DNA of 13,955 nt from Nautiliaceae bacterium (GCA_027035735.1 JALVUH010000006.1:1-13955), one strand, 5' to 3'; positions 1 through 6,397 are shown, counted from the first letter of the stretch. Notes: a model not told the origin generated them from the sequence alone. Translations and numbers: made by a program.

Positions 1-293
1 GAATTAAAAATAATCTTGAAATCTATGAAGCAGCAAGAGAGCCTCTTAATGAAGACTTATTTGAATTAAGTCTTGATGAGATTAAAAAAAGAGGAATTAG
101 AACACTTCCACCAACTTTAAGAGAAGCAATTTATGCAGTTGAAAGAGAACTTGAAGATCCTAATAGTTTCTTAAAAGCAGTTATGAGTGATGAATTTATT
201 AAAACTTATATTGATTATAAATATGAAACAGAAATTATTCCTGTAGAAGGAAGACCTCATCCATACGAATTCGTAACTACATATTCTTGCTAA
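1..293 (+). CDS. glnA: Glutamine synthetase type I, C-terminal fragment (5' end outside window)
   Basis: Ninety-six codons are present (3-290) before the TAA at 291-293. The enzyme makes glutamine from glutamate, ammonia and ATP in the cytoplasm and is the main ammonia assimilation step. Recognition rests on the C-terminal part of the family: the segment around EDLFELSLDEI, then a helical stretch, and the terminal PHPYEFVTTYSC, which resembles the Campylobacter and Helicobacter enzymes. In E. coli the aligned segment is NLYDLP, whose Tyr is adenylylated by GlnE; here that position is Phe (codon 60-62), so control by adenylylation is not expected. The catalytic N-terminal and central parts lie outside the window. 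The next gene starts 58 bp downstream on the same strand and has its own candidate promoter, so co-transcription is uncertain. Confidence 0.93.
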   Translation, partial: IKNNLEIYEAAREPLNEDLFELSLDEIKKRGIRTLPPTLREAIYAVERELEDPNSFLKAVMSDEFIKTYIDYKYETEIIPVEGRPHPYEFVTTYSC

Positions 294-317
294 TTTTCTT
301 TTTTCTTTCTTTTTTTA

Positions 318-323
318 TATAAT
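318..323 (+). promoter_or_regulatory. Candidate sigma70 -10 element for the diguanylate cyclase gene
   Basis: A perfect TATAAT lies downstream of a long pyrimidine/T-rich tract (294-316), the usual look of Campylobacterota vegetative promoters, which often lack a -35 box. The expected start near 330 would leave a leader of about 20 nt. This is a motif match in AT-rich DNA only. Confidence 0.45.
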
Positions 324-338
324 TCTCCATTGATTATT

Positions 339-343
339 GGAGG
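339..343 (+). promoter_or_regulatory. Shine-Dalgarno GGAGG that fixes the start of the diguanylate cyclase
   Basis: GGAGG is 5 nt before ATG 349 and 8 nt before ATG 352. An in-frame TTG at 337 overlaps this site and cannot use it, so it is rejected as the start. Confidence 0.75.
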
Positions 344-351
344 CTGTTATG

Positions 352-1551
352 ATGAAAATTTTGATTGTTGAAGATAGTGTTATTTATAGATCTTTGATAG
401 AAAAATATATTCAAAAATATCTTTTTTTTGCTAAAACTAAATCTATTTCTACTTTTGAAGAATTAAAAAATTTAAAAGAAGATTTTGATTTATATTTAGT
501 TGATTATATTTTGCCTGATGCAAATGGAGAGCAAATTGATTATCTTTTAGAAAAGAAAAAAAAAGTTATTGTGTTAACACAATACGAAAAAGAATTTATA
601 CATTCAAAATATAAAGATGAAGTGATAAATTATGTAATAAAAGATGATGTTTATACAATTGATTATTTGGTAAAATTTATAAATAGATATTATAAAAATA
701 AAAACATTAATGTTTTAATAGCAGAAGATTCTACAGCTATTAGAAAAAGAGAAAAATTTATATTAGAACAAATTAATTTAAAAGTTTATGAAGCAAATAA
801 TGGTAAAGAAGCGTTAGAAATTTTATCAAATAATCATATTGATTTAATTATTAGTGATATTAATATGCCTTATATTGATGGAGAAAAGTTTTTATTAAAA
901 GTTAGAGAAAAACATTCTTCTACTGATTTGCCTTTTATTGTAATTTCTTCTGAAAATGATAATGAACATTTTATTAAATTACTTAAATTAGGTGCAAATG
1001 ATTATTTAAAAAAGCCATTTTTAAAAGATGAACTAGTTGTTAGGGTAAATAATATTTTAGATATTTATGAAAGAATGAAAACATTTGAATTAAAAGCAAA
1101 GCTTGATGGACTTACCGGAGTTTTTAATAGGAGTTATTTAGAAAATGAATTAGATAGAATTTTTTCTATTTATTCTAAAAAATCTATTGCTATGCTAGAT
1201 ATTGATTTTTTTAAAAAGATTAATGATACTTATGGTCATCAAATAGGAGATGAAATTTTAAAACATTTTGCAAATACAATAAAAAGTCATATTAGAAAAA
1301 CAGATATTATAATTAGATACGGGGGAGAAGAATTTTTGATTTTTATGCCTAATACAACAAAACAAGAAGCATATATTGTTTTACATAAAATAAAAAATAT
1401 TTTGGCAAAAGAAGATGTAAATGGAATTAAATATACATTTTCTGCTGGAATAGCAGATGAGGGTGAAACATTAGCTGAAATGATAAAATTAGCAGATAAA
1501 AGATTATATAAAGCTAAAAAAGAGGGTAGAAATAAAATAATTATTAAATAG
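352..1551 (+). CDS. Response regulator with two receiver domains and a GGDEF diguanylate cyclase domain (CbrR/PleD-like)
   Basis: The 399-residue cytoplasmic protein is predicted to make cyclic di-GMP from two GTP under phosphorelay control. Receiver 1 (about residues 1-115) has the acidic pair E7/D8, phospho-acceptor D51, T76 and K97. Receiver 2 (about 118-238) has E125/D126, D169 in SDINMP, S199 and K221 in KKPF, so both look phosphorylatable. The GGDEF domain (about 250-399) has GGEEF at 324-328 and the inhibitory I-site RKTD at 315-318, exactly five residues upstream, implying product feedback. The architecture matches Campylobacter CbrR and Caulobacter PleD as I recall them. ATG 352 gives the usual MKILIVEDS start; ATG 349, one codon earlier, is equally possible. 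No sensor kinase is nearby. The 3' end overlaps convergent pabB by 8 bp. Confidence 0.93.
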   Translation: MKILIVEDSVIYRSLIEKYIQKYLFFAKTKSISTFEELKNLKEDFDLYLVDYILPDANGEQIDYLLEKKKKVIVLTQYEKEFIHSKYKDEVINYVIKDDVYTIDYLVKFINRYYKNKNINVLIAEDSTAIRKREKFILEQINLKVYEANNGKEALEILSNNHIDLIISDINMPYIDGEKFLLKVREKHSSTDLPFIVISSENDNEHFIKLLKLGANDYLKKPFLKDELVVRVNNILDIYERMKTFELKAKLDGLTGVFNRSYLENELDRIFSIYSKKSIAMLDIDFFKKINDTYGHQIGDEILKHFANTIKSHIRKTDIIIRYGGEEFLIFMPNTTKQEAYIVLHKIKNILAKEDVNGIKYTFSAGIADEGETLAEMIKLADKRLYKAKKEGRNKIIIK

Positions 1552-2446
1552 GAATATAAACTTTATTTATAAGCTCTTCATATTCATTTTTTGCATTGCT
1601 ATCAATTGTAATTCCTCCACCACTTTTATAGATTAAATTTCTGTTTTTTTCTATATATCTAATAATTACTGCACTATCTAAAAAAGTTTTTTCATCAGTT
1701 ATTCCAAAAATTCCTGTATAGTATCCTCTTTTATAATTTTCAACTCTTTTTATTATTTCAACTGTTTTTTTCTTTGGCGTTCCGCTTATACTTCCCGCAG
1801 GAAGCATTTTCATTATTAATTCAAGCCAGTTTTTTTGCCAATTATCAGGCAATGTGGCTTCAATTTCACTGCTAACTTGCAAAAGCTCTTTTTCTCCTGC
1901 TTTTATTTTATCAATAAATCTAAATTTATTTACTTTTACATCTCTTCCTATAATTCCTAAATCATTTCTTAGTAAATCTACAACCATTGTATGTTCTGCC
2001 ATCTCTTTTATATTTGAGAGAATTTTTTCTTTGGCATTTGGAATGGAAGCGTCAATTGTCCCTTTCATAGGGTAAGTGTAGATTTTATTATTTTTGATTT
2101 TTACAAATCTCTCAGGTGAAAAACATACAAATTTATCTTGAAATAAAAGTTTAAAAGGTGCTTTTGAAATATTAAAAATTTCTAAAAGAGTTAAATTAGT
2201 TTCAATTTGAGTGGGAAAAGTTAGATTCAATAAATAAGTATTTCCTTTTTTTATCTCTTCAATTACTTCATCAAAAGCTTTTTTATATTTTTCAAAAGAT
2301 ATAGGATATTTTTTTAAATAAATCTCTTTTTTCTGAGGTAGAAATTTATAATTTGAATAAACAGGGAAAGAAAAGTAGATATCTTTAAGTTTAGAAATTT
2401 CTTTTATAAAAATATTTCCATCAAAATCTATCAAAAAAAATTTCAA
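1544..2446 (-). CDS. pabB: Aminodeoxychorismate synthase component I (chorismate-binding domain)
   Basis: Predicted to aminate chorismate to 4-amino-4-deoxychorismate, the precursor of p-aminobenzoate and folate, with a glutaminase partner (PabA) not in this window. The 300 residues contain family motifs: PMKGT at 126-130, EHTMVVDLLRNDLG at 151-164, PAGSISGTPK at 216-225, GYYTGIFG at 241-248 and GGGITIDSNAKNEYEE near the end. K128 sits where E. coli PabB has its catalytic Lys (PIKGT); anthranilate synthases have Ala there, so TrpE is less likely. It is much shorter than the roughly 450-residue E. coli enzyme: the N-terminal domain is reduced to about 50 residues. The start is TTG at 2446-2444 inside the pyrB stop (TTGA overlap), with GAGG 5 nt upstream. 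Confidence 0.88.
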   Translation of the reverse strand: MKFFLIDFDGNIFIKEISKLKDIYFSFPVYSNYKFLPQKKEIYLKKYPISFEKYKKAFDEVIEEIKKGNTYLLNLTFPTQIETNLTLLEIFNISKAPFKLLFQDKFVCFSPERFVKIKNNKIYTYPMKGTIDASIPNAKEKILSNIKEMAEHTMVVDLLRNDLGIIGRDVKVNKFRFIDKIKAGEKELLQVSSEIEATLPDNWQKNWLELIMKMLPAGSISGTPKKKTVEIIKRVENYKRGYYTGIFGITDEKTFLDSAVIIRYIEKNRNLIYKSGGGITIDSNAKNEYEELINKVYIPI

Positions 2447-3324
2447 TTTTCCCTCTCAATTAAATATTTTAATATTCCCATTCTAACAGCTACTCCATTT
2501 TTGACTTGTTCTAATACTAAACATCTTTTATCAGCTAAAACTTCATCGCTTATATCAATATTTCTATGCACAGGTCCTGGATGCATTATTAAAATATTTT
2601 TATCTTTAATTAATTCTTTTGTGATTTGGAAATTTTGTGCATAATCTTTTAAGGATGCAAATGTTGGGCTTGAGTGTCTTTCTGTTTGAGTTCTTAAACT
2701 AATTATTGCATCAGCCCAATCAATTGCTTCTTTTATGTTTGAGGTAGTTGGTAATTCTGTTTTGGGTAAAAAGTGAGGAGGTCCTACTAATAAAACTTTT
2801 GCTCCAAATCTTGTAAAAAGCTCTATATCAGAATTTGCAACTCTAGAATTTTTAATATCTCCTACAATTGCAATTTTTTTATTTTCTAAATTTTCCCACT
2901 TTTGTAAAAGCGTAAATAAATCTAAAAGTCCTTGAGTAGGATGTTGATGTGCTCCATCACCTGCATTAATAATAGAGCATTTAACATAATTTGACAAAAT
3001 TTTAGGTACACCTGCTCTATGATGTCTTACTACTATTGCATTTGGGCCCATAGCATCTAAATTTGCTGCTGTATCAAATAGAGTTTCTCCTTTTGCAGTT
3101 GAACTTCTTGCTACATCTAAATTTACTACATCAGCTCCTAGTCTTTTTGCAGCTATTTCAAAGCTACTTCTAGTTCTGGTTGAATTTTCAAAAAATACAT
3201 TAATTATAAGTTTTCCATTTAACTCATCTCTTTTTTTTTCATCAAGATAATTTTTAGCATATGTAAAAATTTGTAATATTTCTTCTTTACTAAGGTCTTT
3301 TGTGTGGGTTAAATGTTTTGACAT
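2443..3324 (-). CDS. pyrB: Aspartate carbamoyltransferase catalytic subunit
   Basis: Transfers the carbamoyl group from carbamoyl phosphate to aspartate, the first committed step of pyrimidine synthesis. The 293-residue length is close to other catalytic chains. Visible motifs are STRTR at 48-52 (carbamoyl phosphate binding), S75/K78 of the mobile loop in SSTAKGE, R100-H101, HPTQ at 128-131, NSRVA at 159-163, RTQTER at 211-216 (aspartate binding) and HPGP at 248-251. The residue after HPGPV is His where HPGPVNR is usual. No regulatory chain (pyrI) is seen beside it. The ATG at 3324 is preceded by AGGA. It heads a two-gene unit with pabB and diverges from the small membrane protein gene at 3379. 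UMP kinase for a later step of the same pathway is at 12278. Confidence 0.96.
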   Translation of the reverse strand: MSKHLTHTKDLSKEEILQIFTYAKNYLDEKKRDELNGKLIINVFFENSTRTRSSFEIAAKRLGADVVNLDVARSSTAKGETLFDTAANLDAMGPNAIVVRHHRAGVPKILSNYVKCSIINAGDGAHQHPTQGLLDLFTLLQKWENLENKKIAIVGDIKNSRVANSDIELFTRFGAKVLLVGPPHFLPKTELPTTSNIKEAIDWADAIISLRTQTERHSSPTFASLKDYAQNFQITKELIKDKNILIMHPGPVHRNIDISDEVLADKRCLVLEQVKNGVAVRMGILKYLIEREN

Positions 3325-3339
3325 TTACTTCCTTTTTTG

Positions 3340-3354
3340 TATAATTTTACTATA
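3340..3354. promoter_or_regulatory. Candidate overlapping divergent -10 elements (pyrB leftward, small membrane protein rightward)
   Basis: The divergent intergenic region 3325-3378 is only 54 bp. On the plus strand TATAAT at 3340-3345 follows a T6 run and would start transcription about 27 nt before ATG 3379. On the minus strand TAAAAT (3344-3349) or TATAGT (3349-3354) would serve pyrB with a leader under 20 nt. The elements overlap, so the two promoters could compete. These are motif matches only. Confidence 0.35.
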
Positions 3355-3378
3355 TCTTAAATAAAAAAAGGAGAGAAA

Positions 3379-3474
3379 ATGAGTTTTGGTATGATTATTG
3401 GAGTAGCTTTTGGAATTACACTTGTATTTATAGCTTTAATTTATATTTTAATGTTTGGAGCAAAACCAGAATAA
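3379..3474 (+). CDS. Predicted 31-residue single-pass membrane protein with a glycine zipper
   Basis: This short gene runs ATG to TAA with 31 codons and has a strong Shine-Dalgarno (AGGAG at 3369-3373, 5 nt before the ATG) and a candidate promoter upstream. The product is almost entirely one hydrophobic helix: it begins MSFGMIIGVAFG, continues through an Ile/Leu/Val/Phe-rich stretch and ends FGAKPE, so a single transmembrane segment (about residues 4-26) with a short charged tail. Gly4, Gly8 and Gly12 form GxxxGxxxG, a helix-packing motif, suggesting self-association or docking to a membrane partner. I do not recognise a family; size and style recall small respiratory or transporter accessory subunits, but no such complex is encoded nearby. 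Its stop abuts the cmoB stop with zero spacing. Confidence 0.68.
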   Translation: MSFGMIIGVAFGITLVFIALIYILMFGAKPE

Positions 3475-4362
3475 TTAATTTTTTATTTTTAAATATAAAC
3501 GAAGAGGAGGTTCATATCCTTCTATCGTTTTTGTCTGATCTTTATTAAGGAAACTTTCTAAACTTTCACCTTCAATCCATTCAGTTTTACGCTGTTCATT
3601 TGTAGTTGTATATCTTTTACCTATAAATTCTACATCACTAAATTTAGCTCTTTCTATCCAATTTAAAAGTGCTTTGTAAGTAGGTATAAAATAGACATTT
3701 TTCATTTTCGCATAACGCATAGGAGTTAGAGCATATTCTCCACTTCCTTCAATTATTAGTGTATCAAGAATTACAATTCCATCTTTTTTTAATCCTGCTT
3801 TAAGCTCTTTTAGCATATCTATTGGGTCACGTCTATGATATAAAACTCCCATACAAAAAATTACATCAAATTTTTTTTCATAATAAGGGATATGTTCAAC
3901 TCCAAGAAGTTTGTATTCAATATGACTTTTTATAAAAGAATTTATAAATTCAAATTGAAGATTAAATAGAGCACTTGGATCAAATCCAGTAATACTTTTT
4001 GGATTCATTTCAAGCATTCTAAACATATAATATCCATTATTGCAACCTACATCTAAAATATCTTTATTTTCTAAATTTAGATGAGGTTTAAGTGAATTCC
4101 ATTTTATATAACTTCTCCATTCACTATCAATAAAAAGTTCATTTATTTTAAAAGGACCCTTTCTCCAAGGTTTTAACATTTTTGCCAATTTTTCAATATC
4201 TGAATTTTCTTCACCTTTTATTGTAATAATATCTTTTAATTCATAAGAGTAGTTTTTATTTTCAATATTTTTTTTAAATTTATTTAATTTTTCATAAATT
4301 GGCTTTATATTTTTCCATTCAAACCATTTTTGACGTTCTTTGAGTATTTCATTGATATTCAT
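3475..4362 (-). CDS. cmoB: tRNA U34 carboxymethyltransferase
   Basis: Transfers a carboxymethyl group from carboxy-S-adenosylmethionine (made by CmoA, not in this window) to 5-hydroxyuridine at tRNA wobble position 34, giving cmo5U, which widens codon reading. The 295-residue protein shows CmoB signatures: LKPWRKGPF at 63-71, IDSEWRSYIKW at 78-88, the SAM-fold glycine loop DVGCNNGYY at 104-112, GVLYHRRDP at 172-180 and the C-terminal EGYEPPLRLYL. E. coli CmoB is slightly longer (about 323). The ATG at 4362 has AGGAG 4 nt upstream, overlapping the stop of the preceding lipoprotein gene, so the two are probably translated from one mRNA. Confidence 0.93.
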   Translation of the reverse strand: MNINEILKERQKWFEWKNIKPIYEKLNKFKKNIENKNYSYELKDIITIKGEENSDIEKLAKMLKPWRKGPFKINELFIDSEWRSYIKWNSLKPHLNLENKDILDVGCNNGYYMFRMLEMNPKSITGFDPSALFNLQFEFINSFIKSHIEYKLLGVEHIPYYEKKFDVIFCMGVLYHRRDPIDMLKELKAGLKKDGIVILDTLIIEGSGEYALTPMRYAKMKNVYFIPTYKALLNWIERAKFSDVEFIGKRYTTTNEQRKTEWIEGESLESFLNKDQTKTIEGYEPPLRLYLKIKN

Positions 4363-4370
4363 TTTGCTCC

Positions 4371-4556
4371 TTAATTACAATCAAGACAAATTTTATTTTT
4401 TCTTTTGAAATTATATATATTATTGTGACACTTTATATAATAAACTCCGTATAAATCATAATTTTCTTCACAATCTGGATAATAATTTAAAGAAATTCCT
4501 GTTTTATTTATACATCCTGTTAAAAAAAGTGCTATTATTAGTAATAAATATTTCAT
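4371..4556 (-). CDS. Small Cys-rich predicted lipoprotein
   Basis: The 61-residue product starts with a short signal peptide (MKYLLLIIALF) and a lipobox LTGC at 12-15, so C15 should be lipidated after cleavage by signal peptidase II. The mature part is about 47 residues, Tyr/Asn-rich, with four more Cys: C29, C43, C57 and C60, the last two as CLDC one residue from the end. Two disulfides or a metal site are possible. I cannot assign a function. From memory C. jejuni also has a small lipoprotein gene (Cj0978c) near its cmoB (Cj0976), so the linkage may be old; I could not check this. It lies 8 bp upstream of cmoB in the same orientation and shares a 38-bp divergent promoter region with pepD. 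Confidence 0.72.
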   Translation of the reverse strand: MKYLLLIIALFLTGCINKTGISLNYYPDCEENYDLYGVYYIKCHNNIYNFKRKNKICLDCN

Positions 4557-4567
4557 TTTATAGCCTT

Positions 4568-4585
4568 TTTGATAATTATATCAAA
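4568..4585. promoter_or_regulatory. Perfect 7-bp inverted repeat overlapping divergent promoters
   Basis: TTTGATA - ATTA - TATCAAA is a perfect inverted repeat in the 38-bp gap between the lipoprotein and pepD genes. On the minus strand it contains TGATATAAT (4575-4583), an ideal extended -10, for lipoprotein-cmoB. On the plus strand GATAAT (4571-4576) is a weaker -10 for pepD. The right arm touches the pepD Shine-Dalgarno. It could be an operator, or just the by-product of two facing AT-rich promoters. Confidence 0.4.
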
Positions 4586-4589
4586 GGAG
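4585..4589 (+). promoter_or_regulatory. Shine-Dalgarno AGGAG deciding the pepD start
   Basis: AGGAG lies 5 nt before ATG 4595. An in-frame ATG at 4529 would add 22 residues overlapping the divergent lipoprotein gene, lacks a ribosome site and does not look like the family N-terminus, so 4595 is preferred. Confidence 0.75.
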
Positions 4590-4594
4590 AAAAA

Positions 4595-5773
4595 ATGTAT
4601 GAAAAAGTTATAAATATTTTTAAAGAAATTACAAAAATTCCTCATTGTAGTGGTAATACTGAAAAATTACAGGAGTTTATAGAAGATTATGCTAAAAAAA
4701 GGGGTTTTATAGTATTTAGAGATAAAGCTGGAAATATATTAGCTTATAAAGACACTCCAAAACTTGCTCTTCAATCTCATATTGATATGGTATGTGTAGG
4801 AGATGCTCCAAAAATTGAAATTATTGAAGAAAATGGATATTTAAAGGCAAAAAATTCAACTCTTGGAGCTGATAATGGAATAGGTGTGGCTATAATGCTT
4901 GCTTTTATGGATAAATATACAGATATTGAATATCTTTTTACAAATGATGAAGAAATAGGTCTTATAGGAGCTAAAAATTTAGAATTTAATATAAAAGCCC
5001 CTTATCTTTTGAATTTAGATAGTGAAGATGATAGTGAAATAATCATAGGTTGTGCTGGAGGAGTTGATGCCAAAATTAAATATCCTATAAAAAAAGAAAA
5101 AATTTTTGGAAGCTTAGGAGATATAAGTATTACAAATCTCCCAGGGGGCCATAGTGGAGTTGATATACATAAAAATATCCCAAATGCAATTGTGGAGCTT
5201 TTATTTAAAGTAGATAGTATTGCTTATATAAAAGGAGGTGAGAGAAGAAATTCTATTCCTTCTAATGCTTACGCTAAAGAAGTATTTGATGGAGAAGAAG
5301 AGATTGAAGTGTATAAATCAGATTATTTAGAATTTTTAAGAAAATTGCCACATGGAGTATTAGAGTATGATTTTGAGTTTAAAATTCCTAGTAAATCTAT
5401 AAATTTTGCTTTAATTGATGAAGATAAAATAATTCTTAGTGCAAGAGCAAATAGTAATGAAAAATTAAATGAAATTAAAGAATATATTTTAGCTAAAACA
5501 TTTGGATGTGAAGTTTTATTTGAAGATGAATATCCTGCATGGAGGCCTGAGAAAAATAAACTTGCTTTAAAACTTCAAGAAATTACAAATGCAAAACTTA
5601 ATGTAATTCATGCAGGGCTTGAATGTGCAATTTTAAAAAATAAATTTCCAAATGTAGCAATGGCAAGTTATGGTCCTAAAATTGAAAATCCTCATTCTAT
5701 AAGAGAAAGAGTAGATTTAGGTTCTGTTAAAAGGGTTATTGAGAATGTTGAAAAATTAATAAATCAAATATAA
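4595..5773 (+). CDS. pepD: Aminoacyl-histidine dipeptidase (M20 family zinc peptidase)
   Basis: A cytoplasmic dinuclear-zinc peptidase predicted to cleave Xaa-His and other dipeptides. In the 392-residue protein the M20 metal and catalytic residues can be placed: H62 in SHIDMV, bridging D93 in LGADNGIG, general base E119 and ligand E120 in TNDEEIG, D142 in LDSED, and H367 in NPHSIRE. The lid domain carries GGHSGVDIHKNIPNA (181-200 region, H186). KIPHCSGN at 14-21 and HAGLECAIL at 339-347 are typical of the PepD subgroup. It is shorter than E. coli PepD (about 485) but no catalytic element is missing. The carbonic anhydrase gene follows after 9 bp with its ribosome site touching the pepD stop, so the two are likely co-transcribed and coupled. 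Confidence 0.92.
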   Translation: MYEKVINIFKEITKIPHCSGNTEKLQEFIEDYAKKRGFIVFRDKAGNILAYKDTPKLALQSHIDMVCVGDAPKIEIIEENGYLKAKNSTLGADNGIGVAIMLAFMDKYTDIEYLFTNDEEIGLIGAKNLEFNIKAPYLLNLDSEDDSEIIIGCAGGVDAKIKYPIKKEKIFGSLGDISITNLPGGHSGVDIHKNIPNAIVELLFKVDSIAYIKGGERRNSIPSNAYAKEVFDGEEEIEVYKSDYLEFLRKLPHGVLEYDFEFKIPSKSINFALIDEDKIILSARANSNEKLNEIKEYILAKTFGCEVLFEDEYPAWRPEKNKLALKLQEITNAKLNVIHAGLECAILKNKFPNVAMASYGPKIENPHSIRERVDLGSVKRVIENVEKLINQI

Positions 5774-5782
5774 GGAGGAAAA

Positions 5783-6397
5783 ATGCCAATAATTGAAGGA
5801 ATAGTAAAATTTAGAAAAGAAGATTTTGAAAGAGATAAAGAGTTTTTTCAAGGACTTAAAGAAGGACAAAAACCACACACATTTTATGTAGGGTGTTCTG
5901 ATAGTAGAGTTGTACCAAACTTAATTACAAAAACACTTCCAGGAGAGCTGTTTGTAGTAAGAAATATAGCAAATGTAGTGCCACCTGCTAATCAAAATGA
6001 AGGGACATTGAAATGTACAGCTTCAATTTTAGAATATGCAGTTAAATATTTGGAAGTCAAAAATATTGTAGTTTGCGGACATAGTAATTGTGGAGGTTTA
6101 AAAGCTCTTTTTTATCCAGAAGAAAAATTGAATAAACTTCCATATGTTAAAAAATGGCTTGATTTGATTAGTGATTTGAAAGAAAAAGTAAAAGATATAG
6201 AAGATGATAAACTTAGAGAATGGGAAATAGAGCAACTTAATGTAGTTAGACAACTTCAAAATTTATTAACTTATGATTTTGTTAAAGAAAGAGTAGAAGA
6301 GGGTAAATTAAATCTGCTTGGTTGGTATTATATAATTGAGAGTGGAGAAGTTTATAATTATAATTTTGATACGAAAGAGTTTGAATTAATTAATTAA
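5783..6397 (+). CDS. Beta-class carbonic anhydrase
   Basis: Interconverts CO2 and bicarbonate; in a carbon-fixing or capnophilic Campylobacterota cell this supplies carboxylases and buffers the cytoplasm. The 204-residue protein has the beta-class zinc motifs CSDSR (C38, D40, R42) and HSNC (H100, C103), plus the VVRNIAN segment at 58-64. There is no signal peptide, so it should be cytoplasmic. It resembles the roughly 210-residue Campylobacter and Helicobacter beta enzymes. AGGAGG (5773-5778) overlaps the pepD stop and lies 4 nt before the ATG. The 3' end overlaps the convergent amidase gene: both TAA stops are read from the palindrome TTAA at 6394-6397. Which can/cynT symbol fits is not decidable here. 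Confidence 0.95.
   Translation: MPIIEGIVKFRKEDFERDKEFFQGLKEGQKPHTFYVGCSDSRVVPNLITKTLPGELFVVRNIANVVPPANQNEGTLKCTASILEYAVKYLEVKNIVVCGHSNCGGLKALFYPEEKLNKLPYVKKWLDLISDLKEKVKDIEDDKLREWEIEQLNVVRQLQNLLTYDFVKERVEEGKLNLLGWYYIIESGEVYNYNFDTKEFELIN

Noticed and set aside
264..275. Perfect 12-bp palindrome TACGAATTCGTA near the glnA end
   Set aside because: It has no loop, lies in coding sequence and encodes conserved residues; chance is the simplest explanation.
337..351. TTG at 337 as an upstream start for the diguanylate cyclase
   Set aside because: It overlaps the GGAGG ribosome site and adds residues before the canonical MKILIVEDS start.
1854..2075. Plus-strand open frame antisense to pabB
   Set aside because: Low-complexity Ser/Phe/Ile composition typical of antisense to an AT-rich gene; the minus-strand protein has clear family motifs.
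4529..4594. Longer pepD reading from ATG 4529
   Set aside because: It overlaps the divergent lipoprotein gene, lacks a ribosome site and is hydrophobic antisense of the signal peptide; ATG 4595 has AGGAG.
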